From the NCBI GenBank assembly GCA_015680685.1, contig MNCI01016599.1, forward strand, positions 455,529 through 517,528: a stretch of 62,000 nucleotides of DNA, written 5' to 3'. Source of the DNA: Gnetum montanum (lineage: Eukaryota > Streptophyta > Gnetopsida > Gnetales > Gnetaceae). The notes beneath the pieces were generated by a model. The model was not told where the DNA came from and made no database searches. It was given only the letters and a program-made list of their open reading frames with translations. The translations under genes were made by a program, and so were the position numbers. Each line of letters starts with the position of its first letter. Within the stretch, counting starts at the first letter, position 1. Of the stretch, positions 47,957 to 57,830 are shown piece after piece.

Positions 47957-49014
47957 CTGTGATTGCTTGTTGTGATGGCTTAAGCTTAAACTTAAGTTTC
48001 TTTGAGGTAGGTTGATCTGATGCTAGGGATGGATCCTTCATGGGCCTCTTAAGTTTCTATTTGGCTATCCCTTTAGCCTCCATGCCCTATTTTTTGGCCT
48101 CCTAAACATTAGTAGGAAATGAGAGAGGCTCATCATCATTAGTACTATTGGGAGACTCGTACTGCCTAACATCAAGATTGTTAGTGGTGATGGATAATGT
48201 CTCATCCACCCCCTATAGTGGGTTTTTGGCCTACACTATTGGATAAATATATTTTATCCAAGGCTTAGAAAGTTGGCTTGGGTCTTAGAAAGTCCATTGT
48301 CCATTCCTATATACCTCTACAAGCTTTGCAAACGTTTTCAGATAACCTACAAAAAATGCAAAGTGCATATGGATTATTGTAGAGGTGTCAACACGAAGTC
48401 TAAGAATCTCCTCTTGAAGCCTAGTAGCCAATGCAGTAGCCTAATCAAATTTGATGTCCTCTATCAAAACCTTCTTAAAGGTCCACCCTTGTGCTAGGCC
48501 AATTACCTTCTTTTGTGATAGTATTTTGGAGAATGCATGAGACCTAAACAAAGGATATGATTCCTTGGCATTAGGATTCATGAAGTTATCCATTGAAATT
48601 CCAGAGTGGCTCATGCTAGAACTAAGGCACTCTAGAACTTCCTCACGATGGCTTGATTCCCTCATTGTCCTGGTAGGAACCTTGGCCCCATCAGTAGGAA
48701 CCCCAAACAAGTCATGATAGAGGCTAGCAGCTATGCCAATGTTCATCTAAATAGCTCGAATGATGGTGCTAAAGTAACCAACCTCCTCATCGAAGGAGTC
48801 AATAACATGCAACATCTCCAAAGTAGAAATGAAAGGAGTAGGTGCCATAAATACATTAAGAAAACTTGCACATTGGATGTTTGCTTGAACATATCTAGGC
48901 ACCTACCCCTTTAGCCACTTATATGTTGATGTCACATCACCAAACGTCATGATGGTGGTTTCATCATGACACCAGACTAAAAGTGGTATAGCAACATTAG
49001 CTTAGGTGGAAGGT
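47957..49014 (-). pseudogene. Gene E exon 3, the longest exon
   Basis: 1058 bp, open apart from a few TAG/TAA. It contains the 101-codon stop-free stretch MNIGIAASLYHDLFG (48746-48441), a hydrophobic/aromatic part (HMHFAFFVGYLKTFAK) and a Lys-rich nuclear-localisation-like tail (SKKLKFKLK) just before the donor site. Confidence 0.55.
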
Positions 49015-49471
49015 CTTGCAAAGAAATAACTAAAGGTTAGCGTCCATATAAGCAATTTCAATAACCAAGAAAAGTAGTAAAACAATTAAATCCATAAAAA
49101 CACTATAAGTTCACCTATACTTTTCTTCTGTGATGTGGAGGTTCTAGCTATAGGAGTCTAATCCATGTTACTGACATCTACCCACTAGCTATGCATCATC
49201 TTATCATCCTTACACTTGTATATCATGTTGAACTTGGTGGTGTATTCATTAAAGTCCCCTCTTAATTATTGATACACATCAGCTCTAATTTAGGGACTCT
49301 TTGTGAATTCATCCAAATTAGTTTGAGCCACTGCTAGAATTTGGTCATTAATGATCAAACCTTGCTTGTTAACCTTGTACCTACGAGAAGTAAAATTAAT
49401 GAAGTTAGACAAATAAGTCAAGCCAACGCCATATAAAACCATAAAAAAACCATTACAATAACCATGTTTAC

Positions 49472-49915
49472 CCCTATAGATGATACACAGTGCCAGACAG
49501 GTTTTGGAATAGTGTGTGGGCTCTATGTGCCACCATCAGAGTATTATTAGTATTATAGTTAGTATACTTTTGCATTGTTTAGATATTTGATAGGTAATGT
49601 GAGCTTACAACATTTTTAAGACTCCCTACAATTTTAGGAACTAATTTATTAGTAATAGACCTAGTAATTAGTCTTGATGCTCAAGGTAATAGGGTCTCCA
49701 TAATAACCTTGGCTACATTCATGGACAAGTGTGACCATAGCATGACACTAAAGTTCTTAAGGAGGTAGGCAAGAAAGTCCCTTGCCCCAGGCCAAAACCA
49801 CAATGCGAACTTCCAAAAAGGCATGTCATGTGGTGGAGTATTGGTCTTGAAATGACCAATGTAGCACAAAATGACAACTAACTCCACTATACTAAGAATA
49901 GGCCTCATGAAGACC
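49472..49915 (-). pseudogene. Gene E exon 1 (first visible)
   Basis: Begins after ttttatgcag. The likely frame reads GLHEAYS then WSFQDQYSTT and WGKGLSCLPP and is Gln-rich once its TAG/TAA codons are read as former Gln. An overlapping frame is stop-free for 78 codons (49925-49690) and starts near MRPILSIVELVV, which makes the frame choice less certain than in the other exons. Confidence 0.4.
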
Positions 49916-50621
49916 CTGCATAAAACAAAGCAAAAAAACATTATGACCAATTAGAATTTCTTAACAGGTTAGAAAAACATCTAGTTGGAGGTGAAATTAG
50001 CCTTTGTAAAAAGCTATAAGGTGTTTATCTAATAAGCTTAATTAATTCCATAACAAGGCACTATCACAACCTTTCAAAGCAAAATCATTATGGCTGATTA
50101 GAGTTACTTAGCAAATTTAGATGAAACATTTAGTCGAAGGTGAAATTAGCCTATGTAAAAAGCTCTAATATGTTTATGTAAATTAGCCTAAGTAATTTCA
50201 TTGCAAATTTTCATAACCTTGCATTATAACCAATCGGAATTTTTTTTACAAATTTAGAGAACTTCCTAAGTCAAATGTGAAACTAGCTTCTATAAAAGCT
50301 CTTAGGTGTTTATCTAAATTAGCTTGAGAAATTCCATAAAAGTATTGATAGCATATTTTATAGCCTTTATAATGAAAAATATTATGGCCAAAATTATGTC
50401 TTAGTCTAAATTATCCATAAATTTCAAAAAAGCATCTAAATCATGCATAAATTTGGAAAAAAGCAAGCATAAGTTTAGAAAAAGTATCTAAATTATGCAA
50501 TGCATGCATAAATTTGGAAAAAAAAATATCTAAACTATGTAGAAACTTGGAAAAAGCATCATAAACTAAGAAAAATCCATGAAGCCATAAAAAAAACTTA
50601 TTTAAAATAGAAAAGACTCTT
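49916..50621. repeat. Tandem repeats upstream of gene E exon 1
   Basis: Units starting gaccaattag (49945), ggctgattag (50092) and aaccaatcgg (50228) share gtgaaattagcct-tgtaaaaagct and tgtttat-taa-ttagc, so the period is 147 then 136 bp. From about 50430 to 50575 a shorter repeat (catctaaatcatgcataaatttggaaaa, about 35 bp) follows. On minus this would lie in an intron or upstream region of gene E. Confidence 0.7.
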
Positions 50622-50975
50622 TGTCACATCCCCATTCCCAAATGATGCTACTACCTAATGAAGATGGTGTCTCTTCATAACAAGTGTTATTGTTATATTA
50701 ACAAGACTCGAAAGGAGAGTTGTAATTGAGACCTGAAAGGGCATGTTGTAATAATGTATGTGTCTCTTAAGGTAACCTTTGGGGGTTTGACCTAAAGGAT
50801 TTATACCTAGGGTCAGAGGTTGTGTGAGCATGAAGTGGCAGAGCTAGTATAGGTAAGTCATAGGAGCTAGGTAAAGTGGGACAAGAAGTGGATTGGCCAT
50901 CCCTTTTGGCTGAGTTATAAGCGTAACCATGGTGGTAGTTCTAGATTTCCTCTAAGGGATAGATTGCCTATGTTC
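50622..50975 (+). repeat. Partial LTR of the TGTCACATCCC family
   Basis: Begins TGTCACATCCCCATTCC and is collinear with 54333-54495 followed by 60711-60890, that is, with the host LTR of the 6.2-kb insertion. It ends at about 50975, where the other copy continues for another 0.23 kb. It supplies the uninterrupted version of the insertion site (ctttgggggtttgacc at about 50786-50801). Confidence 0.75.
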
Positions 50976-51114
50976 TGGTTGTCAGTACCATACCATGCTC
51001 ACTACCTATTGACGTGCCTAAAACTTGCATTGATTACTGTTGACATTTTTGTTGGATTCTTCACCTTGCATTCATGTCCTTGGCTACTTTTAGCACTATC
51101 AAAAATTTCCTCTT

Positions 51115-51235
51115 GGGCTGCCATAAAATACCTCTTATGCTACCATAAACTACCTCTTGCATTACCATAAACTGCCTCTCGTGCCATCATAAACTACCTC
51201 TTGCACCACCAGAAATCGCCTCTCTAGACGCTGCT
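51115..51235. repeat. 21-bp tandem repeat (taccataaactacctcttgca)
   Basis: Five units, the last ones diverged (accagaaatcgcctctc). No coding meaning apparent. Confidence 0.75.
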
Positions 51236-51284
51236 AGAAATCACCTCTCCGAACGCCACCAAACACGTAGAAGTTGCATAGGCC

Positions 51285-51520
51285 CAATTAAGGAGCTACA
51301 TAAGCCTAGTGATAGGCTATGTAGGCCCTAAAAAGAGCCATGTAGGTCCAATCAAGGGCTATGCAGACCCTAAGATGGGCTACGTGGGCCCATAAGAGGG
51401 CCATGTGGGCCCTAAAATGGACTATGTATTCATAGAGGAGGGCCACATGGACTCTAAAAATGGGCTACATGGACCCTAAGATTGATCTTGCAGACCCTAA
51501 AATAGGCTACATAAGCCCTA
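51285..51520. repeat. 22-bp tandem repeat (gggctacgtgggccctaaa)
   Basis: About ten units, GC-richer than the surroundings. The core ggctatgtaggccc has partial dyad symmetry (gggc...gccc). Same style as the minisatellites in the element B LTR. Confidence 0.8.
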
Positions 51521-51867
51521 GGGATGTTGAGAAAATGGCCACGTCACCACTAGTGGTAGGAAATGTTGCACCACTGTTGCCTAGCTTGGCCACTGACGTT
51601 ACCAATAACATCCCTAGACTCCACCACCAACACGTCATGATAGTCATTATCACTATTATACTTATTGCAACACAATGGGAAAATTCCATTAGCAGATGGA
51701 AAATTCAAAATTCCTATTAAATTGATAGAAATTTTGAAATGCTTGTTAGTTGACAAAAAAATTTAAAATTTTTGTCATTAGTAATTAATTTAAATTAAAA
51801 ACACACATAAATATTTTTAACAATTCAAAATTGGCACCTTGGTAACAATAGAGATAAAAAATTCATT
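51521..51867. other. Unassigned stretch
   Basis: No gene seen; open frames on both strands at 51460-51756 are unsupported. Confidence 0.4.
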
Positions 51868-51933
51868 ATTAGGAATGCTTGTGTTAGAGTAGAATTGGGA
51901 TGGGTGACCTCATGGAAAGTCTCATTTTTTGCA
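51868..51933 (+). ncRNA. 5S rRNA-derived segment (3' half, with C box)
   Basis: tgcttgtgttagagtaga, then TTGGGATGGGTGACCTC, then atggaaagtct and a T-run before gca follow the 3' half of plant 5S rRNA (TGCTTGGGCGAGAGTAGTA, GGGATGGGTGACCTC, GGGAAGTC) in order and spacing, with about ten changes, many of them C to T. The C box of the internal RNA polymerase III promoter is intact and a six-T run follows. The 5' half (A box) is not recognisable. It could be a 5S pseudogene, a SINE3-type element, or part of a Cassandra LTR; Cassandra retroelements are known to carry 5S sequence in their LTRs. Confidence 0.6.
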
Positions 51934-52355
51934 CTAAAGGTCCTAGACACTAGAAACCATAACATTTGATTTTGGAAGCCTTTTTTGGTGAACAAATAGT
52001 CTTTTCCTATAGTTTTTAACCTTTTAGACACAATGGTTGAATTAGATCCATCCCAAGGAATCCTAAAAATTATTTTTTACTCCTTTCCCAATATAGTCCC
52101 TTGAGATCCTCAAAAGTTTAATTTTCACACAACTTGAACATACGATGTTCTTTTTCAACATATGAATAGTCATTTCCAACATTTTTCTCCCTTCTAAACT
52201 CAATGGTGAGGTTAGATTTATCATATGGACATTCAATAATTTGATAATATCATAAATTTAACTTTTTAAGCTTTAATATTTAGTACATAACCTTTGCAAA
52301 TAGTCTTCAGATCACTATGGCATGTCATTAGTTACACTGCTAGACTCAATGTTCT
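51934..52355. other. Spacer up to the assembly gap
   Basis: AT-rich; nothing recognised. If the 5S-like segment belongs to an LTR, that LTR would extend into this stretch. Confidence 0.4.
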
Positions 52356-52450
52356 NNNNNNNNNNNNNNNNNNNNNNNNNNNNNNNNNNNNNNNNNNNNN
52401 NNNNNNNNNNNNNNNNNNNNNNNNNNNNNNNNNNNNNNNNNNNNNNNNNN
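52356..52450. other. Assembly gap (Ns)
   Basis: 95 undetermined bases; any open frame across it is artefactual. Confidence 0.99.
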
Positions 52451-52777
52451 TTATGTCATTAAATATTATTAAAATTATATAATGTAATTATAAAATTAGA
52501 TGATGTAGTTAAATTATTTGGAGAATTAGTTGTATTAGTATCAATTGATTATCAATTAATGAATCAGTTGATGTATTAGTTAAAGATTATTTGATGTATT
52601 AGTTGGAGAATTATTTGAAGAAATAGAGAAATATTTAACCATTAAGAAAAGGGTATATTAATCCATCTTACAATCAAAACATAGGGCAAAAACAACATGG
52701 AGACTAAAAATATTATTTCGACAAGAAGTATGATACTCATGAAGAGAAATGATGTAGAAAAAAATTCAAGAATGAGG

Positions 52778-53861
52778 ATGAAATTTGCAACATACAATGT
52801 GCTTGAAATATCTTTATCAAGTCAGAAACAATATTTGCTATGTCCATCATGGGCATGAGATTGGCATGAATATTGATATCCATGCATTTTAGTAAAATTA
52901 GAAGATTTGGATGCCAATGTCTTGTGCATACAAGAAGTCTTACCATGGAAATTTCTATATCAATTCCAGCTAGACTTGGGAAAGATGGGATATAGAGGTA
53001 TTTATAAGCAAAAAGGTTCTTATGGGAGTTCTTCTTTTTAGCCATATAGATTAGCATATTGCAGAAATCACATGATGGATGGTTGTGTGATATTTTATAA
53101 AGAAGCCAAGTTTGAATTAGTACAAAGATTTGAATGGAGTTTAGAAAATATGATTTTTGAAATTTTGGAACTTCAAGTGATGGGAAAGAAAGAATAGTCA
53201 ATATTTTGGAAAAATCACATAGCCTTGGCAGTAATTCTAAAAGTCCATCTATCAGAAAGATGTGTATGCAAGGTTAACACACATTTAATGGTCAAACCAA
53301 CATGTTTTAATGTTAGAATATGTTAAGGAGAATACTTGATTTAGTAAATATAAGATAGTCTAAAGAATAAGTTATTACTAAGTTATAAAGATCCAATTTT
53401 GTTTATTCTTTGTGGAGACTTCAATGCAAAATTTGGAAGTAGCATTTATCAATTATTAAAATATGGATCTGTAAAGAAGTCTTTGGAGATGAACCTAACT
53501 TGAAGAATATGTTTCCATCAATTCAACATGCAATTCCATTAGCCAGTGCATATTCTGATTACTTTGAATCTTCAGTAGATAGATCAAACTCTAGAATTTA
53601 GTAATAGATGATGTTAATGGATAACACTCATCAAGAATCATAGTTTACCAATTACTTAGCTATGATTAATGAGGATGGGTCAACAACATTCTTCATTGAG
53701 ACTTTGGCTGATATTTGGTACGAAGCTCGATTCTTTTAAGTTACCAAGTTAATAGAGTTGATTTCTAAAGAATAAGTTGAGAAGAATCAAGATCAAGCCT
53801 TGTCATCCTAAACAAGACCATCCGATGACATACCACTTATGGTAGAATTACAATTACTCCC
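52778..53861 (+). pseudogene. CCR4-type deadenylase (EEP nuclease) pseudogene, probably processed
   Basis: Reading + across stops gives the endonuclease/exonuclease/phosphatase domain in order: MKFATYNVL, CPSWA, ANVLCIQEV, GKMGYRGIYKQK, DGCVIFYKEAKFE, HIALAVIL, VNTHLMV, LCGDFNAKFGS, FTNY, and finally LIELIS and SDDIPLMVEL. CCR4 proteins shorten mRNA poly(A) tails. The metal-site Asn (YN), Glu (QE) and GDFN are still readable, but the C-terminal SDH has become SDD, so the catalytic His is lost. Several frameshifts and stops. No introns are evident although plant CCR4 genes are normally intron-containing, which suggests a retrocopy; the LRR part is absent. A poly(A) tail is not obvious. Confidence 0.8.
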
Positions 53862-54332
53862 ATCAGTTCATAAGGTTGATAAAGATCAAGAAGTATCTTA
53901 CTCTTACTTTTATTTAATTAATCTTATTATTTTATTTATTTTTTAATTCATATTTCAATTAGATAAGTAAAATATCTATGATAATAAAAATTGGGGATAA
54001 AGAATTACCCTACCTTCACTTGGGTAACCAGATCCAAGTTGCACTTTGTGTGATCTTGGTTAGGATTGGTGATTAGTGGTTGATAAATCTTTACTTTATC
54101 TTTTGTCATTATCTTAGAAAATGAATTAAGTATCATAAAATTAATATTTAATTTCCCATATAGTTTTCTCATATATATATATATATTTTTCAAAATAAGC
54201 AAGAAACAACTTCAAGTTCAAAGGAGAAATCAAATTATTAGAGCATAGACTCATGAAACAAAGCATTAGAGCTAGAAAAAGATAGAGAACATGGACTCGT
54301 TGAAGGACAAAAAAAACCTATGAGGGGTAGAT
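53862..54332 (+). other. AT-rich stretch ending in a purine tract
   Basis: No gene. The last bases (aaaaaaaacctatgaggggtaga, 54309-54332) look like the polypurine tract of a retroelement whose 3' LTR starts at 54333; the rest of that element's interior is not recognisable. Confidence 0.4.
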
Positions 54333-54490
54333 TATCATATCCCCATTCCTAAATGATGCTATACCTAATGAAGATGGTATCTCTTCATAACAAGTGTTAT
54401 TGTTGTCTTAACAAGACCTGAAAGGGTAGTTGTAATTGAGACCTGAAAGAGCATGTTGTAATAATGGACATGTCTCTTAATGTAACCTTT

Positions 54491-54495
54491 GGGGG
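54491..54495. repeat. Target-site duplication of the 6.2-kb element (left)
   Basis: GGGGG here and GGGTG at 60706-60710 flank the element. The uninterrupted paralogue at 50791 reads ttt-ggggg-tttgacc, which fits a 5-bp duplication with one later change. Confidence 0.7.
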
Positions 54496-55429
54496 TGATG
54501 AGTCATGATTTTATTGGCCTTAACATTGGAGCCTTGACATATGATGAATCACTATTTTCTATTTTCTCCCATGTTAGGTATATGATGTCAGAGCCATGAT
54601 GTCAGGTACACAACATTAGGTTCTTGATGTAGTGTTGAGTATTTGATGTCAGGGGGTATATGTTGATCTATAGATATAGCACCAAGGCTCCCAATTTGAA
54701 ATTATTTTTTAATTATTTTTACATTATTTTTTCATAATTTTGTTAATAGAGTAGCCAAATTCTTGTAGTTTTATTCCGTAATTGTAGTGAACAGTTAGTG
54801 AGTGCCCATAGAGTGGATTTGAGTTAGTTGTATGAAGACTTATTTGATTGGTAATGTACCTGGACATATTCAATGAATGAAAATAAGATTGAAATTGATT
54901 GTTATTCATTGCAGCACTTTGACTTAGATTAGATTTACTTTCCATGCAATTTACTTTTATGTACTTAGTTAATAGTTACATTTTCATGCATGTTAATTAA
55001 TTAAGTAGATAAGTACAATCACTTCGAGCATGCATATGACTCTTGGTAATCCTAGAAACACTTAATGTTTGGTAACCCAACAACATCATATGTGTTTAGG
55101 ATGTGCATGAGAAGTGGGATGAGATATTTATGTTAGGGTAGTTAATTATTAATTAGCAATTAGATTAGTTGAATTGATTTTGAATTGAATTTCAACTTAT
55201 TGTTAATCATAGAACAATAAAATATAAAATAATAAAAATCATATGCCTTACTATGGACTAAACCATACGTGACAAAGCTACCACTAGTTCAAGTGGGAAG
55301 ACAGTGAACTGCGATCAAGTCATAGTGATCTAGATGCCATAACTAGTCCCATCCATGGAATTCAACTGGATCATGTGTGAACACTTGTGATTTGGATGGT
55401 TAGGTGTAGGGGTACCTTGCCACTCATCA
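54496..55429 (+). repeat. 5' LTR of the 6.2-kb element
   Basis: Collinear with 59793-60705 (shared tttccatg-aatttacttt, gcatgttaattaattaag, ccatac-tgacaaagctaccactagt, gtgtaggggt). Starts TGATGAGTCAT and ends CACTCATCA. Confidence 0.85.
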
Positions 55430-55430
55430 T

Positions 55431-55448
55431 TGGCACTGTTGCCAGGGA
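55431..55448 (+). promoter_or_regulatory. tRNA-Asp-type primer-binding site
   Basis: TGGCACTGTTGCCAGGGA one base after the 5' LTR. It matches TGGCGCCGTTGCCGGGGA, the site complementary to tRNA-Asp used by Athila-type elements, except for three changes (G or C to A or T). Confidence 0.75.
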
Positions 55449-56046
55449 TGGTGCTAGTTATCAAGATTAGTTATATTATACATGATTGCTATAAAGGTAT
55501 TAACAATCTATCTCTTAGAAAACATTAATATCTTAAATCACACACATTATTAGACAAAACCATGTCTTCTTCACACAGGATCCATAATGCATCATATTAT
55601 GAGAACAATTGTAGGAGAAATGATAGGATATGTACTAAAGAAAATTGGAGTGAACAACCTCAAATGGGTGTTTAATATGCTCATTTAGACCCTTACTACA
55701 TTCAAAGACAACATTCAATTGGTGCAGATAATCCTAGAGGAGATGGAGAAAGTCCTAGAACAAGGATGCTTTAAGGCCTAGGACCTCCTCTAAACTTAGA
55801 CAAGATAAGTCAAGGGACCATGGGAAGAACTATAGAAGCCTTAGTGATTCTCCCAGTTCCTCATCTTACTCTTCCTCTTCAACATGTAGTTTTGATGAAG
55901 ATGAATGTAGGTATAGAGATAGATCTCCACTACGAGGTTAAGAAAAAGATAGAAATTGGACCCAAGGGAAAAATCAAAGATATTACAAGGTCCATAGACA
56001 AGATTTTCACAATCAAATGAATAAAGATAGAAATTTTCATCACAAC

Positions 56047-57830
56047 ATGTCTAATGATGATGAACCCCTATTACCCACTAAGAGCTTGATGGAGATCATG
56101 GAGTCAATTAAGATACCTCATAGGCATCATAGGGATAGTCGCTTACCTAGATTTGATATAAAAAATATCCCTTAATTTGTGGGAGGCTACAGCTCATATT
56201 GATAACATCATATACAATCCTTCCATGATGCCTATGCCTCATATAATATTAAAAATAAATGGAAAAACCTTAAGCTCTTTCCTAGGACACTAATCAATGA
56301 AGCTGAAGTGTGGTATAGATCATTGAAACCAAATTCAATTTGATGGTGGTTCACAATGTTGGAACTTTTCAATGAAAAATACCAAACCTATGCAAGGGTG
56401 TCCAACCTAAGGAGACAAACCCAAGAGTGGAAGCATGAAAATCATGAACCCTTGGATGTGGCCTTGGATAGATACTATTCGCTACTACATAGATGTCATG
56501 GCCATGATTTCTCTAAGGAAAGTCAATTTTTCCACATCATTGATGGGCTTCATAATGAAATAAGGGAGACCCTTGGGATGTATGCTCCAGGTCAATTATA
56601 CGAGCTACAAACCCATTAGATCTAAGAGTTGATTGAGCGTGTGGAAAAAGAAGAAGGAGAACTATGCAAATGGGAGAATGTTAAGGAAAACAACTGGGAT
56701 CCAACTCTTGAAAAGACAAGGCTCCATATCTATGATGTGGAAAGAGTGATAGCTCTTGATGAGATTATTTTATAACCAACCTTGTTAATATAAAATTTTA
56801 TCAATGATCTTGAAGCAAAACTTGGTAAGATATTGGAAGAGATAAATGAAAAAGTTAAAACTTGCATAGAAATCATAAAGGATAGAGTAGTGCAAAACGA
56901 ATCAAGTGATAACAAAAAAAGGTAGGAAAAGAACCAAGAAACAACTAGGAAAACTTTTCAGCAAGAAGGAAAAATGATCATAGAAGAAGAGGCTATAGAC
57001 TTAACCATTGAAGAGGATGGTGGATGTGACATTTGCTTGTATGACCATCCAAAGGGCCATTTCCTGGTCTTGTTGCATCTATAAGAGTATTGGGCTAGTG
57101 CATTAAATCTAAAGTTTGTACAAAAGTACAAGCCTAGGAGATTTCCTCTTCCATGTAATAATTTTAAACAATCCCAAAACCAACCATACTATCCTGGGGG
57201 GACTTATTACTAGCCTCAACACTGGCATCAATTGTAGTGGCAACAACCATAGTCATGGGGGAGGTCACCACCAAACCAACCATATCCTTCCTACCAATCG
57301 AACCCACACGAATATTATGTTCAACACCATGTTTTGCCAACTAGTTTTACATCCTCTACCTCAAATCACTAGTACCACTCTTTTAAATATCATTATCTTG
57401 CAACATCTTATACAAGATCACCATCTCACACCTCCCATCCTACATCACATCCTTAATATTTTCATACTCACCTCCACCATATGTAACCTCCAAAAACACA
57501 AGAAGGTTTAGCATCACAACATCAATGAGAGAATTCCACTTGTGCTATGAACATATACATAAATGATAATGCTAGTAGATCTCAACCAAAGTCTCAAAAA
57601 CATTCCTTCTAGAGGAAAGGTCATAAGCCAAAGCAAAACACTCATGGACCTACTACATCACTTGAAGAAACATAAGGCTGATCTGATGCAACAACCTTCC
57701 TCCCAAAAATTATGTCTCCTAATCATATGAAAAATCCAACAACCATAACCACTCCAACATAAGAGATAAATTATAAACCTAACATTGTGAAGAGAGAAGA
57801 ATCCATGCATTGCCAATAATGATAGAGTGC
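56047..57830 (+). pseudogene. gag of the 6.2-kb element
   Basis: From ATG at 56047 (MSNDDEPLLPTKSLMEIMES) one frame continues to about 57830. It has a core with EAEVWYRSLKPNSI, FTMLELFNEKYQTYARVSNL, EPLDVALDRYYSLLHRC and HIIDGLHNEIRE, then an acidic/coiled segment, a CDICLYDHPKGHF stretch resembling the C-x-x-C-x-x-x-H zinc knuckle but lacking its last Cys, and a Pro/Gln/Tyr/His-rich tail. Stops are at TAA, TAG and TGA codons, consistent with CAA, CAG and CGA. Other ATG-initiated frames inside (57116-57511) are shadows. Gag would assemble the particle. Confidence 0.7.

Larger units (their letters stand above)
46634..49915 (-). pseudogene. Multi-exon unidentified gene (gene E), six visible exons
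   Basis: Minus-strand exons, right to left: 49915-49472, 49380-49115, 49014-47957, 47870-47688, 47604-47464 and 47367-46634, ending in TGA at 46636-46634. Each intron begins GT and ends AG (for example CACAG|GTAACC...GTTACAG|ATAAGC). Junctions 3-4, 4-5 and 5-6 are all phase 1 and join in frame; junctions 1-2 and 2-3 need an alternative site or a frameshift. The protein has a long globular part (exon 3, including TFGDVTSTYKWLKG and EEVGYFSTIIRAI), a Lys-rich basic segment, then a coiled coil and Trp-containing repeats in exon 6. Internal stops are TAG or TAA where Gln fits. I do not recognise the family. It may be an extra ORF carried by a Tat-type element or a host gene. Confidence 0.6.

Noticed and set aside
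51285-51520. CRISPR-like regular repeats
   Set aside because: The units are directly adjacent and diverged without unique spacers, and the genome is eukaryotic.
52294-52482. Open frame across the gap
   Set aside because: Half of it is Ns.
44526-57830. A nuclear code in which TAA and TAG mean Gln (ciliate-like)
   Set aside because: TGA stops (for example 46083 and 46371) and TGA at a Trp position in element 1 gag also break frames, and plant-type LTR elements dominate, so decay is the simpler reading.
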